A stretch of 64,000 nucleotides of DNA. Source: Ardenticatenaceae bacterium. Its GTDB lineage: Bacteria; Chloroflexota; Anaerolineae; Promineifilales; Promineifilaceae. Where the stretch lies: the NCBI GenBank assembly GCA_020634565.1, contig JACKBN010000020.1, positions 1 to 64,000 of the forward strand. Reading direction: 5' to 3'. The translations under genes were made by a program, and so were the position numbers. The notes beneath the pieces are model-generated. The model was given only the letters and a program-made list of their open reading frames with translations. It had not been told where the DNA came from and did no database searches. Shown in pieces: positions 17,716 through 26,905 of the stretch; the first letter of the stretch is position 1, and each line of letters begins with the position of its first letter.

Positions 17716-18428
17716 TAGATAGAGCCGCCGGAGATTTGAATGAGGTTTTGCAGCTCGTCTTCATCGAGGATGGTGAATTTACGGCCGCTTACTCTTACCC
17801 AGCCCGCGCGCCGGAAGCGCCCCAGCGCTTTGTTAATGCTGACGCGCGTTGCGCCAGTCATTTCTGCCAGATCCGTTTGCGTCAGGGAAAGCTCAATGCG
17901 AATGCCGTCGTCTGTTTTTTGGCCATGCTGAGAAGCCAGTTGCAGCAGCTGGCGGGCCAATCGGGCGGGCAAATCGAGGAAGAAGATGTCGCTGATTTGG
18001 TTGTTGAGCCGTCTGATATGTTGGGCCAGCGTGTGCAGCACATGCAGGGCAAAATCAGGATTGTCGCCTATGTAGCGAATAAATTCTTCGCGATGCAGGG
18101 TCAATGTTTCTGTTTCTTCCAGCGCCTCTGCGGTGGCGGAGCGGGGAGAGTCATCTAAAAGAGCCAGTTCGCCAAAGAAATCACCGGCGCCAAAGATGGC
18201 TAGCATTGCTTCTTGCCCATCCAATGTGGTGTGGGTAATTTTCACTTTGCCGTTAACGATTATGTAAAGCAGCCCGCCAGGATCGCCATGATGAAAGATA
18301 ACCTGATCAGGTCCAAAGCGACGCAAAACCAATCGTTTGGAGAGGTTTTTGGCTTCATCATCTTGCAGATTATTGAAAAACGGAACAAGTTGTAACGCTT
18401 GTTTGGCGGCGAATTTCTGGTTTCTCAT
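17715..18428 (-). CDS. Crp/Fnr-family transcriptional regulator
   Basis: A 237-residue regulator. Residues about 20-135 form the cyclic-nucleotide-binding-like beta-barrel (IVNGKVKITHTTLDGQE, then GDFFGELALLDDSPRSATAEA, which retains the GELALL...RSATA signature of cNMP-binding pockets). Residues about 150-230 form the winged helix with recognition helix MTGATRVSINKALGRF. No N-terminal Fe-S cysteines are seen, so a small-molecule rather than an oxygen sensor is likely. ATG 18428 is preceded by AGGAAGAG. Confidence 0.9.
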   Translation of the reverse strand: MRNQKFAAKQALQLVPFFNNLQDDEAKNLSKRLVLRRFGPDQVIFHHGDPGGLLYIIVNGKVKITHTTLDGQEAMLAIFGAGDFFGELALLDDSPRSATAEALEETETLTLHREEFIRYIGDNPDFALHVLHTLAQHIRRLNNQISDIFFLDLPARLARQLLQLASQHGQKTDDGIRIELSLTQTDLAEMTGATRVSINKALGRFRRAGWVRVSGRKFTILDEDELQNLIQISGGSI

Positions 18429-18501
18429 AACATCTCTTCCTGTGGGTGCGTAAACTCTTCTTGTGTTGCCCTAGCCAAATTTAGGGATGCTGCTGGCGAA
18501 G

Positions 18502-19356
18502 TTATTCATTGCCATTGGCTAATTGTATCTCATCATAAACATGTTCCAAACTATATTTTAGCTGCTTTTTAAGCCACTCCTGCGGCAGAGGTGGGTCGGG
18601 GTAGAGGGTTAAAAAGTCTCGTAGATAGCTGTGAATTTCCTCGCGGGGGCGTTGTTCTGCGATGTGGACTTGCAGGCGCTCACGCATGGTTTGGATGTAG
18701 TTGGATACGGCCGTTAGCGCATCCAGGCTGCACGGTTTGCCTCGTCCTGGCACAATATGTTGGATCGGATCGGGCCAATTTTCAAGTTGCTTGAGCGTTT
18801 CCAGCCATGCGGCCGTATCTGCTTCGACCAGTAGCGGGGGGCAGTCAGTCACCACGCAGTCGCCGGTAAACATGACGCCACTTTGCGGTAAGTAAACACC
18901 AATGCTGCCCGCCGTGGGGCCAGGCGCAGCAAACATCTGAATTTCGACCCCACCTTTCCAGATTTGCATGAATTTGGTAAAGCTCATGCTGGCATGTTCT
19001 ACCGGGCTTTGGCTTAGCTCGCGGCCAAATTCAGGGTTGCGGCTGCTAAGGCTTTCCAGCAGCTGCTGTGGATATCGTTTGTCATAGCTGCGCAATCTAT
19101 CAGCTGTGGTTTCGTGGGCCACAACGGGTGCATTGAGCCAGCGCGCATTCATAATGCGATCGCCGTGATAATCTGTAAGAATCGTGTATTGCACGGAGCG
19201 GGGAGACAGAGCGTGCAGCCGCATGGCCCAGTCGCGGGCCTGACGCGGATAGGAAGGTGCGTCTATGGCAATGATGCCGCGCCGGGTACGGATTGCCCCA
19301 ACATTCACTCCTTCGTACTCTGTTTCTATGAAGATGTTTTCCGCTATTTCTTGCAT
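18502..19356 (-). CDS. Metallo-beta-lactamase-fold protein lacking most metal ligands (likely pseudoenzyme)
   Basis: 284 residues with the metallo-beta-lactamase fold, but with key residues changed. The HxHxDH motif reads TDYHGDRI (first His is Asp, last His is Arg). The PGHT motif reads PGPTAGS. The terminal GH motif reads VPGRGK. Only one His and the FTGDCVV Asp remain. ATG 19356 is chosen because AGGAAG precedes it; a longer start at 19407 would overlap alaX. The frame is intact and well translated, so it is probably a retained non-catalytic or rewired protein. It follows alaX on the same strand. Confidence 0.75.
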   Translation of the reverse strand: MQEIAENIFIETEYEGVNVGAIRTRRGIIAIDAPSYPRQARDWAMRLHALSPRSVQYTILTDYHGDRIMNARWLNAPVVAHETTADRLRSYDKRYPQQLLESLSSRNPEFGRELSQSPVEHASMSFTKFMQIWKGGVEIQMFAAPGPTAGSIGVYLPQSGVMFTGDCVVTDCPPLLVEADTAAWLETLKQLENWPDPIQHIVPGRGKPCSLDALTAVSNYIQTMRERLQVHIAEQRPREEIHSYLRDFLTLYPDPPLPQEWLKKQLKYSLEHVYDEIQLANGNE

Positions 19357-19390
19357 AAGCTTCCTGTAAGTGGGTAATTGGCGATTGATT

Positions 19391-20617
19391 CTAACGAATC
19401 TGGCCAACGAGCAGCCGTTCTGCTTTTTCGATCGCTTGCTCTACGCGTTCTTTGTCAGTCGCCGGGCCACCGCCTTGGGCCATGATGGGGGAACCACCTC
19501 CGGCGGCTGAGCCCAAGATTTGCAGGGCGGGTTTGAGGAGCTGGTTCATTTCGCCAGGGGCATCTTTGGCGCGGCAAAAGAGCAGCTGTGATTTCTCTCC
19601 GGCCAGGCCCAGTAGGGCAACAACCTGGCTGTTTTGGGTGAGATGGCTGCCTAAAATGCGCAGTTGGCCGGGATCACACTCATTGTCAGAAAAAACTCGG
19701 GTGATAACGGCCGTTTGTCCCACCATTTTGCTATTTTTGAGCATCTCAGCCGCTTCAAAAAAGAGCAGCTGCTCCTGCTGCTTTTTGAGCTGGCGGCGAT
19801 TTTCCTTGTTTTCTTCTTTGGCCCGCAGCACGCTGGGCACCACATCTTCAATGCCGGTGGTCAGCTCATTGGTTAACTGATTAACGATACCATTTTTAAG
19901 GCGATAATCCTGCAAAGCCCGTTTGCCGCAGGCAAACTCAACGCGCAGCTGGTTGTTTTGTCGCTCTAGCTTAACCACCTTGATCATGCCCACTTCCCCT
20001 GTGTGGCTCACATGGGTGCCGCCACAGGCGGTCAGGTCAAACTTTTCGATCTCGATGAGCCGCAATTTGCCCTGACGCACGGGTGGCAGTTTACGCAGCG
20101 ACAGCTTTTTTGCCTCTTCTAGCGAAACGCTGCGAATATGAATGGGCCGGTTTTGCCAGATGATCTGGTTGGCCAAATATTCAGCTTCTTCCACCTGGGT
20201 GGGGCTAAGCTGGGCCGTGTGCAAATCAATGGTGAGGCTGTTGTCGCTTAAATGAAAGCCCACCGTTTCTGCCTGGGCCACCTGGATAAAGGATTGAGAC
20301 AGGATGTGCTGCCCGGTATGCTGCTGCATGTGGTCGAAGCGTCGCGTCCAGTTGATGTGGGCGCTAATTTTATCGTCCCACAACTCTCTGGTGTCTAGCC
20401 AATGGAGAATGGCTTCATCTTTCTCGCGAATAGAAACGTTGGTTACAGGAATGTTGTTGATGGTGCCAATGTCGAAGGGCTGCCCGCCTGAGGTGGGGTA
20501 AAAGTAGGTTTGGTCGAGAACAACGGCCGTTTGCCCCTCATCTCTTACCCGTTCTACGATGGTGGCTTCAAAGCGGATGTTATACGCGTTTTGGTAGTAG
20601 AGCCTTTTGCTTATCAT
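19391..20617 (-). CDS. alaX: Alanyl-tRNA editing protein AlaX, long form with DHHA1 domain
   Basis: A 408-residue free-standing editing protein that deacylates mischarged Ser/Gly-tRNA(Ala). The N-terminal part matches the AlaRS core editing module: TYFYPTSGGQPFD, the zinc-binding HTGQH near residue 100, and CGGTHVSHTG near 199. The C-terminal part is a DHHA1-type domain ending in GGGSPIMAQGGGP. It lacks the synthetase catalytic core, so it is not AlaRS itself. Encoded just upstream of the degenerate lactamase-fold gene, with which it may be cotranscribed. Confidence 0.9.
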   Translation of the reverse strand: MISKRLYYQNAYNIRFEATIVERVRDEGQTAVVLDQTYFYPTSGGQPFDIGTINNIPVTNVSIREKDEAILHWLDTRELWDDKISAHINWTRRFDHMQQHTGQHILSQSFIQVAQAETVGFHLSDNSLTIDLHTAQLSPTQVEEAEYLANQIIWQNRPIHIRSVSLEEAKKLSLRKLPPVRQGKLRLIEIEKFDLTACGGTHVSHTGEVGMIKVVKLERQNNQLRVEFACGKRALQDYRLKNGIVNQLTNELTTGIEDVVPSVLRAKEENKENRRQLKKQQEQLLFFEAAEMLKNSKMVGQTAVITRVFSDNECDPGQLRILGSHLTQNSQVVALLGLAGEKSQLLFCRAKDAPGEMNQLLKPALQILGSAAGGGSPIMAQGGGPATDKERVEQAIEKAERLLVGQIR

Positions 20618-20762
20618 GCTACGGTTTCCACTGTGTGGGATTGGTGCGTTTAGAATGAAGACAATAATACCAGAATAATGCGCAGGTGCATCTATACGGT
20701 ACTTAAGGGCAAACGAAGTACGCTATGGAGAGGTGGAATTTGCCAGTGGGATCAGGAGGGAA

Positions 20763-22889
20763 TTATTCTGGTGCCAGGGGTAGCGTGAAGTTAAACCGGG
20801 CACCGCCTGTTGGCGCATCATCGACCCAAATACGGCCGTTATGCGCTTCCACAGCTAAACGGCAAAAGGCCAAACCCAGTCCCAATCCCTTGGCATTGCT
20901 GTCTTTGGACTGAATACGCTCGAACTTTTCAAAGATAGATTCTCTGAACTGCGGAGGAATCCCATGCCCTTGGTCGCTAATGGATATCTGAAGGCGTTTG
21001 GCATCTACTTGCAACTCACCACTCAAGGTAATCGTCTGGTCTTCGGAACTGTACTTGAGAGCGTTATTAATCAAATTGACCAAAACGCGCCGAATCATAT
21101 CTTCTTCAGCATACACATGCGGTAAATCATCGGGCAGTGAGTTGGCGAAGTGAATACGCCGCTGCTCAAAGTTAGGCAGTTCAATTTCGTACACTTCCTG
21201 AACCAGATTGTTGATGTTGACACGCACTTGTTCGGTAATCGGTTGGCCAGCTTCAAGTCGGTTAATATCCAACAAGGAGCGAATGAGCGTTTCCAACCGA
21301 CGGCTGCTCCGTCGAGCAATGTCCAACATGGCGTACAGCGGCGAATTGGCCGATTCTGGTGGAATTTCGTAAGCCAGCAGTTCCAGGCTGGAGATAACGT
21401 TGCCCAGCGGACTTTGCAAGTCATGGAACAACATGGCGGTTAAATCTTCCCGCATTTTTTCCAGCTCAACTTGTTCGGTAATGTCGTGGTGAATCCATTG
21501 CAGCAGTTGGTCATCTCCGTGAATGGTCCGTTTGGTGTAGACCTCCATCGGAATGGGGGAAGCGTTTTTAGCTCGAACTTTGCTTTGGAACATCAAAACT
21601 TTGTCTGAGCGGATTTTCTTGGCTTTGGGGAGTACGGCCGTATCCGGGTGTAAATCCTGAATCGACATGTGTAACAATTCGTTCCGTGTGTAACCCAGCA
21701 GATCCGACGACCGACGATTTGCTTCCACAACACGGCCGCGCATATCTGTCAAAATAATCGGGTCCACCGTATCCTGGAACAAGCTGTTGTAGTGCGTTTC
21801 AGCGGCCACAGTTCGGGCATACTGCTGGGCATTGGCAATAGCCGTGCTGGCAATATTGGCCAGATTAACCAGCACATCTAAATCTTCTTCCGTAAAGGTG
21901 CTGTCAATGGGATTGATCGCTTGAACGGTACCCAGCACCTCGCCTTTGAAGATCATGGGGGCGCAAATCATTCCCAATGTTTTGTAGCCGGTGCGTTCAT
22001 CACCCAGGTTGTGAAAACGCGGGTCCATTCGCGTTTCAGCCACCAGAGCTGGTTCTGCGTGCTGCACCACCCAGCCAGATAAACCTTGATTGCTGGGTAA
22101 GCGCAGCCCTACAATTTCCTTGGCGCCAATCCCCTCGGAAACTTGATATACCAATTCATTGGTCTGAACATCAACCAGCGCAATGGAGATGGCTTCTGCA
22201 TTGAGGAAATCATTCATTTGCGCCAGTAGAGATTGCATAATCTCGTTAATGTCGAGCGACGAGTTAATGACGCGGCTGGCTTCATTGAGCAAGTCAGAAA
22301 TTTTTAGCTGACGTTGTGAATCTTCATAAAGGCGTGCATTTTCAATACTGCTGGCTGCCTGGTTAGAGATAGCGGTAAGCAGATTCAGATCACGGTCGTC
22401 AAATTGATTGATGCCCACTTTATGAATGGTAATGGTACCAATCACGCGATTTCTAACAGAAAATGGGGTGCAAATGACAGACCAGGAGGTGGTGCTGGTG
22501 ATGTGCCCAGGTCGAGGCAGCCAGCGTTCGTCTGTTTGGGTATCGCTAATGATGCATGGTTCGTGGTTTCTGATCACCCAGCCAGCAACACCGCTGTCCA
22601 TAATGGTTTCCAGGAACTCTTCAGACTGAGCAAAGTGAGCGTTTTCTCCCGTGAGCCAGGCATATTCCACTTTCTGTGCTTCATTGACAACAATAATGCT
22701 GCCATCATTGGCTTCTAATTGCTGTACAGAAAGATTGAGGACCCTGGGAAGAATGAGATTAATGTTGAGACCATCAGCTTCCACCTGCTTAAGCATGTCA
22801 TTGACGACATAGAGGGTGTGCAGACGGTCGCTGTCTCTCAGCTCTGGGGTATATTCCGCGTCTTTAATAGAGTGTGCCATTGGAAACAT
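20763..22889 (-). CDS. Sensor histidine kinase with two GAF domains and a PAS domain
   Basis: A 708-residue soluble kinase without transmembrane segments. GAF domains lie at about residues 45-190 and 215-365, a PAS domain at about 375-480 (VDPIILTDMRGRVVEANRRS), a HisKA dimerisation helix with H-box MLFHDLQSPLGNV near 490, and a HATPase domain with N box NLINNALKYS and a glycine-rich KGLGLGLAF. His-Asp replaces the usual His-Glu after the phospho-acceptor. It has no adjacent response regulator. The start is ATG 22889 or the in-frame ATG nine bases later (MAHS). Confidence 0.9.
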   Translation of the reverse strand: MFPMAHSIKDAEYTPELRDSDRLHTLYVVNDMLKQVEADGLNINLILPRVLNLSVQQLEANDGSIIVVNEAQKVEYAWLTGENAHFAQSEEFLETIMDSGVAGWVIRNHEPCIISDTQTDERWLPRPGHITSTTSWSVICTPFSVRNRVIGTITIHKVGINQFDDRDLNLLTAISNQAASSIENARLYEDSQRQLKISDLLNEASRVINSSLDINEIMQSLLAQMNDFLNAEAISIALVDVQTNELVYQVSEGIGAKEIVGLRLPSNQGLSGWVVQHAEPALVAETRMDPRFHNLGDERTGYKTLGMICAPMIFKGEVLGTVQAINPIDSTFTEEDLDVLVNLANIASTAIANAQQYARTVAAETHYNSLFQDTVDPIILTDMRGRVVEANRRSSDLLGYTRNELLHMSIQDLHPDTAVLPKAKKIRSDKVLMFQSKVRAKNASPIPMEVYTKRTIHGDDQLLQWIHHDITEQVELEKMREDLTAMLFHDLQSPLGNVISSLELLAYEIPPESANSPLYAMLDIARRSSRRLETLIRSLLDINRLEAGQPITEQVRVNINNLVQEVYEIELPNFEQRRIHFANSLPDDLPHVYAEEDMIRRVLVNLINNALKYSSEDQTITLSGELQVDAKRLQISISDQGHGIPPQFRESIFEKFERIQSKDSNAKGLGLGLAFCRLAVEAHNGRIWVDDAPTGGARFNFTLPLAPE

Positions 22890-23031
22890 AATACCATGTT
22901 ATTCGACGATATTTCTACTATCTGGTTTACAGTTAATAGTAATAATTTTTATTCAATCTGCCTGTAACCAGCTTAACTAATGATATGGTGCTGGGCGTTT
23001 TCGTTTGGTAGCCTATCTCGTGGGAGGATGT

Positions 23032-24045
23032 TTAGGTGAGCTGTAGGCTGGGAATGACGTCCAGATTTAAGGGATCCTGACGGCCGTTTACAAAATGCCA
23101 ATGAGCCGCTGCTCCAATCATAGCAGCATTGTCAGTGCAGAGAATAGGAGGGGGGTAACGCACCGGAATGGTGAGCGTTTCAGACATGGTGCGCCTGAGT
23201 TCTCGGTTGGCCGAGACACCACCCGCCAGATGCACGGCCGTTACGCCATGCGTTTCAGCCGCCCAGGCTGTCTTGGTAACCAACGCCTCGATGACGGCCG
23301 TTTGGAAGCTGGCAGCTAAATCCTCTACCGGCAGTTTTTTCTTGTCAAAATGTTTGATTTGTCGGGAAACGGCCGTCTTCAAGCCGCTGAAACTAAAATT
23401 GTAGCCATCATCCATAACGGCCCGCGGAAATTTAAATGCGGTCGCATTGCCCGAGGGAGCCAGCTTGTCAATGGCCGGGCCACCGGGGAACGGCAAGCCC
23501 AAAACGCGTCCCACTTTGTCAAACGCCTCACCGGCGGCGTCGTCTAGCGTGCCACCCAGATGTTGGTACTGACCATGACCCGTCATTAGATACAATTCTG
23601 TGTGTCCACCGCTTACAACCAACGTCAGTAGGGGAAATTCGATCTCATCTACCTGTTCGGTAAGCCAAAGCGAGTAAATGTGCCCCTCGATGTGGTTGAT
23701 GCCCAAAAATGGTTTATTGCGCGCCACAGCCAATCCCTTGGCCATGTTTACGCCGACTAGTAGCGATCCCACCAAGCCGGGACCACGGGTTACGGCAATG
23801 CAATCGATGTCATCCAGCCCCATGTGGGCCTCTTCCAAGGCTTGCTGCACCACGGCATGAATGACTTCTACATGTTTGCGCGAGGCAACTTCGGGAAAAA
23901 CGCCACCAAATTGGGCGTGCAGGTCTACCTGGCTGGCAATGATGTTGCTGAGGATGGTACGGCCGTCTTCCACGACAGCCGCAGAGGTTTCATCGCACGA
24001 AGTCTCGATAGCCAAAATACGGCTGTGTTGATCTGTTTTGGTCAT
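23032..24045 (-). CDS. tsaD: tRNA N6-adenosine threonylcarbamoyltransferase TsaD
   Basis: A 337-residue ASKHA-fold enzyme that transfers threonylcarbamoyl to A37 of ANN-decoding tRNAs. Hallmarks: ETSCDETSAAVV near residue 13, the metal-binding HIEGHIYS near 110, GGHTELY near 135, and HLAGGVSANRELR near 270. Length is normal for bacterial TsaD. The partners TsaB/TsaE are not in this window. Same strand as selA, separated by a strong hairpin at 24062-24108. Confidence 0.97.
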   Translation of the reverse strand: MTKTDQHSRILAIETSCDETSAAVVEDGRTILSNIIASQVDLHAQFGGVFPEVASRKHVEVIHAVVQQALEEAHMGLDDIDCIAVTRGPGLVGSLLVGVNMAKGLAVARNKPFLGINHIEGHIYSLWLTEQVDEIEFPLLTLVVSGGHTELYLMTGHGQYQHLGGTLDDAAGEAFDKVGRVLGLPFPGGPAIDKLAPSGNATAFKFPRAVMDDGYNFSFSGLKTAVSRQIKHFDKKKLPVEDLAASFQTAVIEALVTKTAWAAETHGVTAVHLAGGVSANRELRRTMSETLTIPVRYPPPILCTDNAAMIGAAAHWHFVNGRQDPLNLDVIPSLQLT

Positions 24046-24061
24046 AAATGTTGCTAGTAAA

Positions 24062-24108
24062 CGTTTTGATCACTCTTAAACTGGTTTTGGCAGTTTAACA
24101 TCAAAACG
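24062..24108. terminator. Nested 17-bp hairpin between selA and tsaD
   Basis: CGTTTTGAT (24062-24070) pairs with ATCAAAACG (24100-24108), and inside it TTAAACTG (24076-24083) pairs with CAGTTTAA (24091-24098). The result is two perfect stems (9 and 8 bp) joined by a small internal loop, with a 7-nt apical loop. On the minus strand it is followed by TTTA. It lies downstream of selA and 17 nt before the tsaD start, so it could end selA transcripts or act in the tsaD leader. Confidence 0.6.
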
Positions 24109-24240
24109 ATAATTAAAATAAGAAGTTTAGCTTATGCGTGCAATTAGCAAAACTTTTCCGCAAGAGGTATGAAATGATGATTTTTGTTGAACGAAGTCAA
24201 AAAGATGGTTTGGTGTGATTCGCGCGAATTTGACTTCTAT

Positions 24241-25647
24241 CTACTGTCCAGTGTTACAGTTTACCAGCGATCGCAGTAATATTTCAACCTGTTCGGGCAA
24301 AATAGTACGAGGGTCTATTAAGAAACGGCCGTCTTGAATACGTCCAATCACCGGGATTTTCTCTTGGCGCAGGCGGGCTGCCAGCTGATCTGGATCATCA
24401 TGATTGATGGCCACAACGCGGCTAGGAAGACTGGTGCCAGGTAAGCTGCCGCCGCCCACGGTGGAACGGCCGTCTACCACTTCTGCCTGAATCCCCTGTT
24501 CTTGCAACCGGGCTGCCCAGGTATCCGCCTCTGGTCCAATTTTGTCCAGCGGACGCGAAATCATGCGCCAGACGAGAATCTCCTCCAGCGCATTTTCGGT
24601 GAGGTAATGGGTGAGTGTAGCGGAGAGCCCTGCCAGACAAAGCTTGTCGGCGCGCACGGCGCGGGCCAGCGGATGTTTTTTGAGCCGCGCCACCAAATCC
24701 TGCCGCCCGACCAAGATGCCCGCCTGCGGCCCGCCTAACAGCTTGTCGCCACTGAAAGCCACCACATCGGCCCCCGCCGCCAGGCCATCAAGCACGGTCG
24801 GTTCTGGTTCCAGACCGTACGGACTGCTGTCTAGCAGGGCGCCGCTGCCCTGATCATACAGCAGGGGTAGGTTGTGTTCGTGGGCCAATTCAGCCAGTTC
24901 GGCCAATGTGGGTTCACTTGTGAAGCCGATGACTTTGTAGTTGGAGTGGTGAGCTACGAGCAGAGCGGCCGTGTTTTCCGTAATTGCATTTTGGTAATCG
25001 CGCAGATGGGTGCGGTTGGTGGTGCCCACTTCTACTAATTTAGCGCCGGATTGGGCCATCACGTCGGGAATGCGGAAGCCGCCACCAATTTCGACCAGTT
25101 GCCCCCGGCTGATGATCACTTCTTTGCCCTGACAGAGCGTGGTGAGCATGAGCAAAACGGCCGCTGCGTTATTGTTCACCACCAGCGCCGCCTCAGCGTC
25201 GGTGATGCGAGTAAGTAGCTGTTCCGCATGCACAGTGCGGGAACCGCGCTGGCCGCTGGGCAGATCATATTCCAAGGTGCTGTACCCTTTGGCCGCATCT
25301 TCGATGGCCTGACGCGCGGCGGCGCTAAGCGGCGCACGCCCCAAATTGGTATGCACAATCACACCCGTGCCGTTGATGACGGGTTGCAGGGTGGGGGCAA
25401 GATAACTTTCCAGCCAGACACGGGCATCATCTACCAGCATGGCGTTCATCGGCGCGTAGCTGGCTTTGCCGCCGAGAATAGAGCTGCGAGCGGCCTCCAA
25501 ACTTTGGCGCAAGCTTTCTACGGTGAGGGAACGGCCGTACGCCAGCATCATATCCACCGCCATCGCCGTATTCAACAAACGATCGACACTGGGGAGTTCA
25601 CGCAGCAAGGTTTGTGTTTTTTCTTTGCTTGGGGATTGCTCTTTCAT
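24241..25647 (-). CDS. selA: L-seryl-tRNA(Sec) selenium transferase SelA
   Basis: A 468-residue PLP enzyme converting Ser-tRNA(Sec) to Sec-tRNA(Sec) with selenophosphate. It has the SelA-specific N-terminal start (LLRELPSVDRLLN), INGTGVIVHTNLGRAPLS near 91, and the PLP-lysine motif SGDKLLGGPQAG near 297. Length agrees with bacterial SelA. SelB, SelD and tRNA(Sec) are not in this window. The gene matters locally because a candidate selenoprotein (UGA in a CxxC motif) lies at 35707-36777. Confidence 0.97.
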   Translation of the reverse strand: MKEQSPSKEKTQTLLRELPSVDRLLNTAMAVDMMLAYGRSLTVESLRQSLEAARSSILGGKASYAPMNAMLVDDARVWLESYLAPTLQPVINGTGVIVHTNLGRAPLSAAARQAIEDAAKGYSTLEYDLPSGQRGSRTVHAEQLLTRITDAEAALVVNNNAAAVLLMLTTLCQGKEVIISRGQLVEIGGGFRIPDVMAQSGAKLVEVGTTNRTHLRDYQNAITENTAALLVAHHSNYKVIGFTSEPTLAELAELAHEHNLPLLYDQGSGALLDSSPYGLEPEPTVLDGLAAGADVVAFSGDKLLGGPQAGILVGRQDLVARLKKHPLARAVRADKLCLAGLSATLTHYLTENALEEILVWRMISRPLDKIGPEADTWAARLQEQGIQAEVVDGRSTVGGGSLPGTSLPSRVVAINHDDPDQLAARLRQEKIPVIGRIQDGRFLIDPRTILPEQVEILLRSLVNCNTGQ

Positions 25648-25650
25648 AAT

Positions 25651-25728
25651 CAGGTAATCGGTTATCGGTGAACGGTAATCGGTGTTTTTACGGATAACTG
25701 ATAACCGATTACCGTTTACGAGTTACTG
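25651..25728. repeat. Word repeat, family B, filling the spacer upstream of selA
   Basis: GGTAATCGGTTATCGGTGAA and ACTGATAACCGATTACCGTT form an imperfect hairpin. Its last bases (GAGTTACTG) supply the TAA stop codon of the 169-residue membrane gene (25723-25725). Confidence 0.7.
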
Positions 25729-26232
25729 CAAGTTCGCTTGTGCCGTGCGGCTGCGAATTTGTAGCAGGATTTCAAATAAAATAAGAACGGCCGCAACCAA
25801 TAACGCGACCGCCAGTCCAAACGTGCGGTTCATTTGCAGCCAAAGGCAAAATGCCACCCAGATGCCCGCCGCCATCGCCTGGCGCAGCGCCACCATCAGC
25901 CGGGAAGATTCGATGCGACCAAAGCGGCGGTCTGTAAAAGCGGTAAAGCGGCGATTCAGCAGGTAGGAAATGGGCAGCGTGAGTCCGGTAACGGCCGTTA
26001 ACACCGTCGCCAAAAAGACCAGAATAATTTCATAGTTGGCCGCCTCCAGCAGTGAGGCGGCGTCGGCGCGACCTTCAGCAGCGGCACGCACCAAATCCAG
26101 CCGGTTGATGTCGATAGGCCACCAATTGTTGATGACGTATTCCATCGCCAGCAGCCCCACGGCTATCAAAAGTACGCCTAAAATGAGGGCGGAGATAAAG
26201 CCAAACCGATCTTTTCCTTCCATAAGGTCCAT
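25723..26232 (-). CDS. Membrane protein of unknown function
   Basis: 169 residues with about four hydrophobic segments (near 9-29, 61-82, 111-127 and 132-154). No recognised family. Two ATGs (26232 and 26223, MDLMEGKDRF) are possible; a frame extension upstream is less likely because a TATAAT box lies at 26245-26240, only 7 nt before the first ATG, implying a leaderless transcript. The final codons and the stop lie in a family B word repeat, so the true C-terminus may have been altered by the repeat. Confidence 0.55.
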   Translation of the reverse strand: MDLMEGKDRFGFISALILGVLLIAVGLLAMEYVINNWWPIDINRLDLVRAAAEGRADAASLLEAANYEIILVFLATVLTAVTGLTLPISYLLNRRFTAFTDRRFGRIESSRLMVALRQAMAAGIWVAFCLWLQMNRTFGLAVALLVAAVLILFEILLQIRSRTAQANLQ

Positions 26233-26239
26233 AAGGTTT

Positions 26240-26245
26240 ATTATA
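26240..26245 (-). promoter_or_regulatory. Consensus -10 box implying a leaderless transcript
   Basis: A perfect TATAAT on the minus strand ends 7 nt before ATG 26232, so transcription would begin at or next to the start codon. A TTGAGT about 14 nt upstream is a poor, short-spaced -35. Confidence 0.4.
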
Positions 26246-26308
26246 CCTTGTTTGTCGCTACTCAAAGATTGGGCCAATTTGCTTAGTCGCGAACACTTCT
26301 TTCATAAA

Positions 26309-26737
26309 TTACGCAATTGGTTGTTGGAGCAATTCAAGCAGTGCCTGACCATACGCTTCGCTGGGATCAACGGCCGTAAACTGCACTCTCTTCCCACCTA
26401 ACGAAATTTCACAGGCATACGCTTCGTCTTGCCGCTGGAGCTGAAGGAAACGGCCGTTTCGCGCCGCCAACTCTTCCTCTAAATTTTCCCGCAGCTGGCT
26501 TTCGGTGGGCATCCAGACCGCTTCATGCGTCAGCAAATAATCCATCGCCCACTCCGATGTGCCGTGGAACATCATCGCGGGCCAGCCGCGCAGCAGTTCC
26601 ATTGTCACCATCATGTCTGAGAGTACAAAGATACGGCCGTCCATATCCCGATCAGGAATGGCAAAAAAATCATGCACCGAAGTGTGCCACACCAATCCAG
26701 CTTCTTTCAACTGCACTGCCAACGCTTGAGAAATCAT
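26309..26737 (-). CDS. Conserved hypothetical protein
   Basis: A 142-residue soluble protein, start ATG 26737 preceded by AAGGAAG. Features: aromatic-rich motif HTSVHDFFAIPDRDMDGRIF near residue 18, then FVLSDMMVTMELLRGWP and an acidic middle. I do not recognise a characterised family; similar proteins are, to my recollection, sometimes labelled 'pilus assembly CpaE' in Chloroflexota, but nothing here supports a pilus role. It is divergent from dnaE. Confidence 0.6.
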   Translation of the reverse strand: MISQALAVQLKEAGLVWHTSVHDFFAIPDRDMDGRIFVLSDMMVTMELLRGWPAMMFHGTSEWAMDYLLTHEAVWMPTESQLRENLEEELAARNGRFLQLQRQDEAYACEISLGGKRVQFTAVDPSEAYGQALLELLQQPIA

Positions 26738-26776
26738 CCAGCTTCCTTTTTAACCTATCTTTTCTTACATGAATGA

Positions 26777-26847
26777 GGACACAGATTTACACAGATGGAC
26801 ACGGATAAAAATAAAAAATCAGTGCAAATTTGTGTTTATCAGTGTCC
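26777..26847. repeat. Word repeat, family A (CACAGATTTACACAGAT)
   Basis: GGACACAGATTTACACAGAT faces its near complement AAATTTGTGTTTATCAGTGTCC, forming a long imperfect hairpin in the leader region upstream of dnaE. Related copies: 41534-41603, 44771-44828, 45518-45573. Confidence 0.75.
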
Positions 26848-26905
26848 CATCTTAAGCGAAAAAGCCCTTGCCAATAACCGCTCTCGAACATATGATCCAA
26901 AATGC

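Noticed and set aside
19391..20617. Full alanyl-tRNA synthetase
   Set aside because: Only editing and DHHA1 modules are present; the catalytic core and anticodon-side domains are absent, so it is AlaX.
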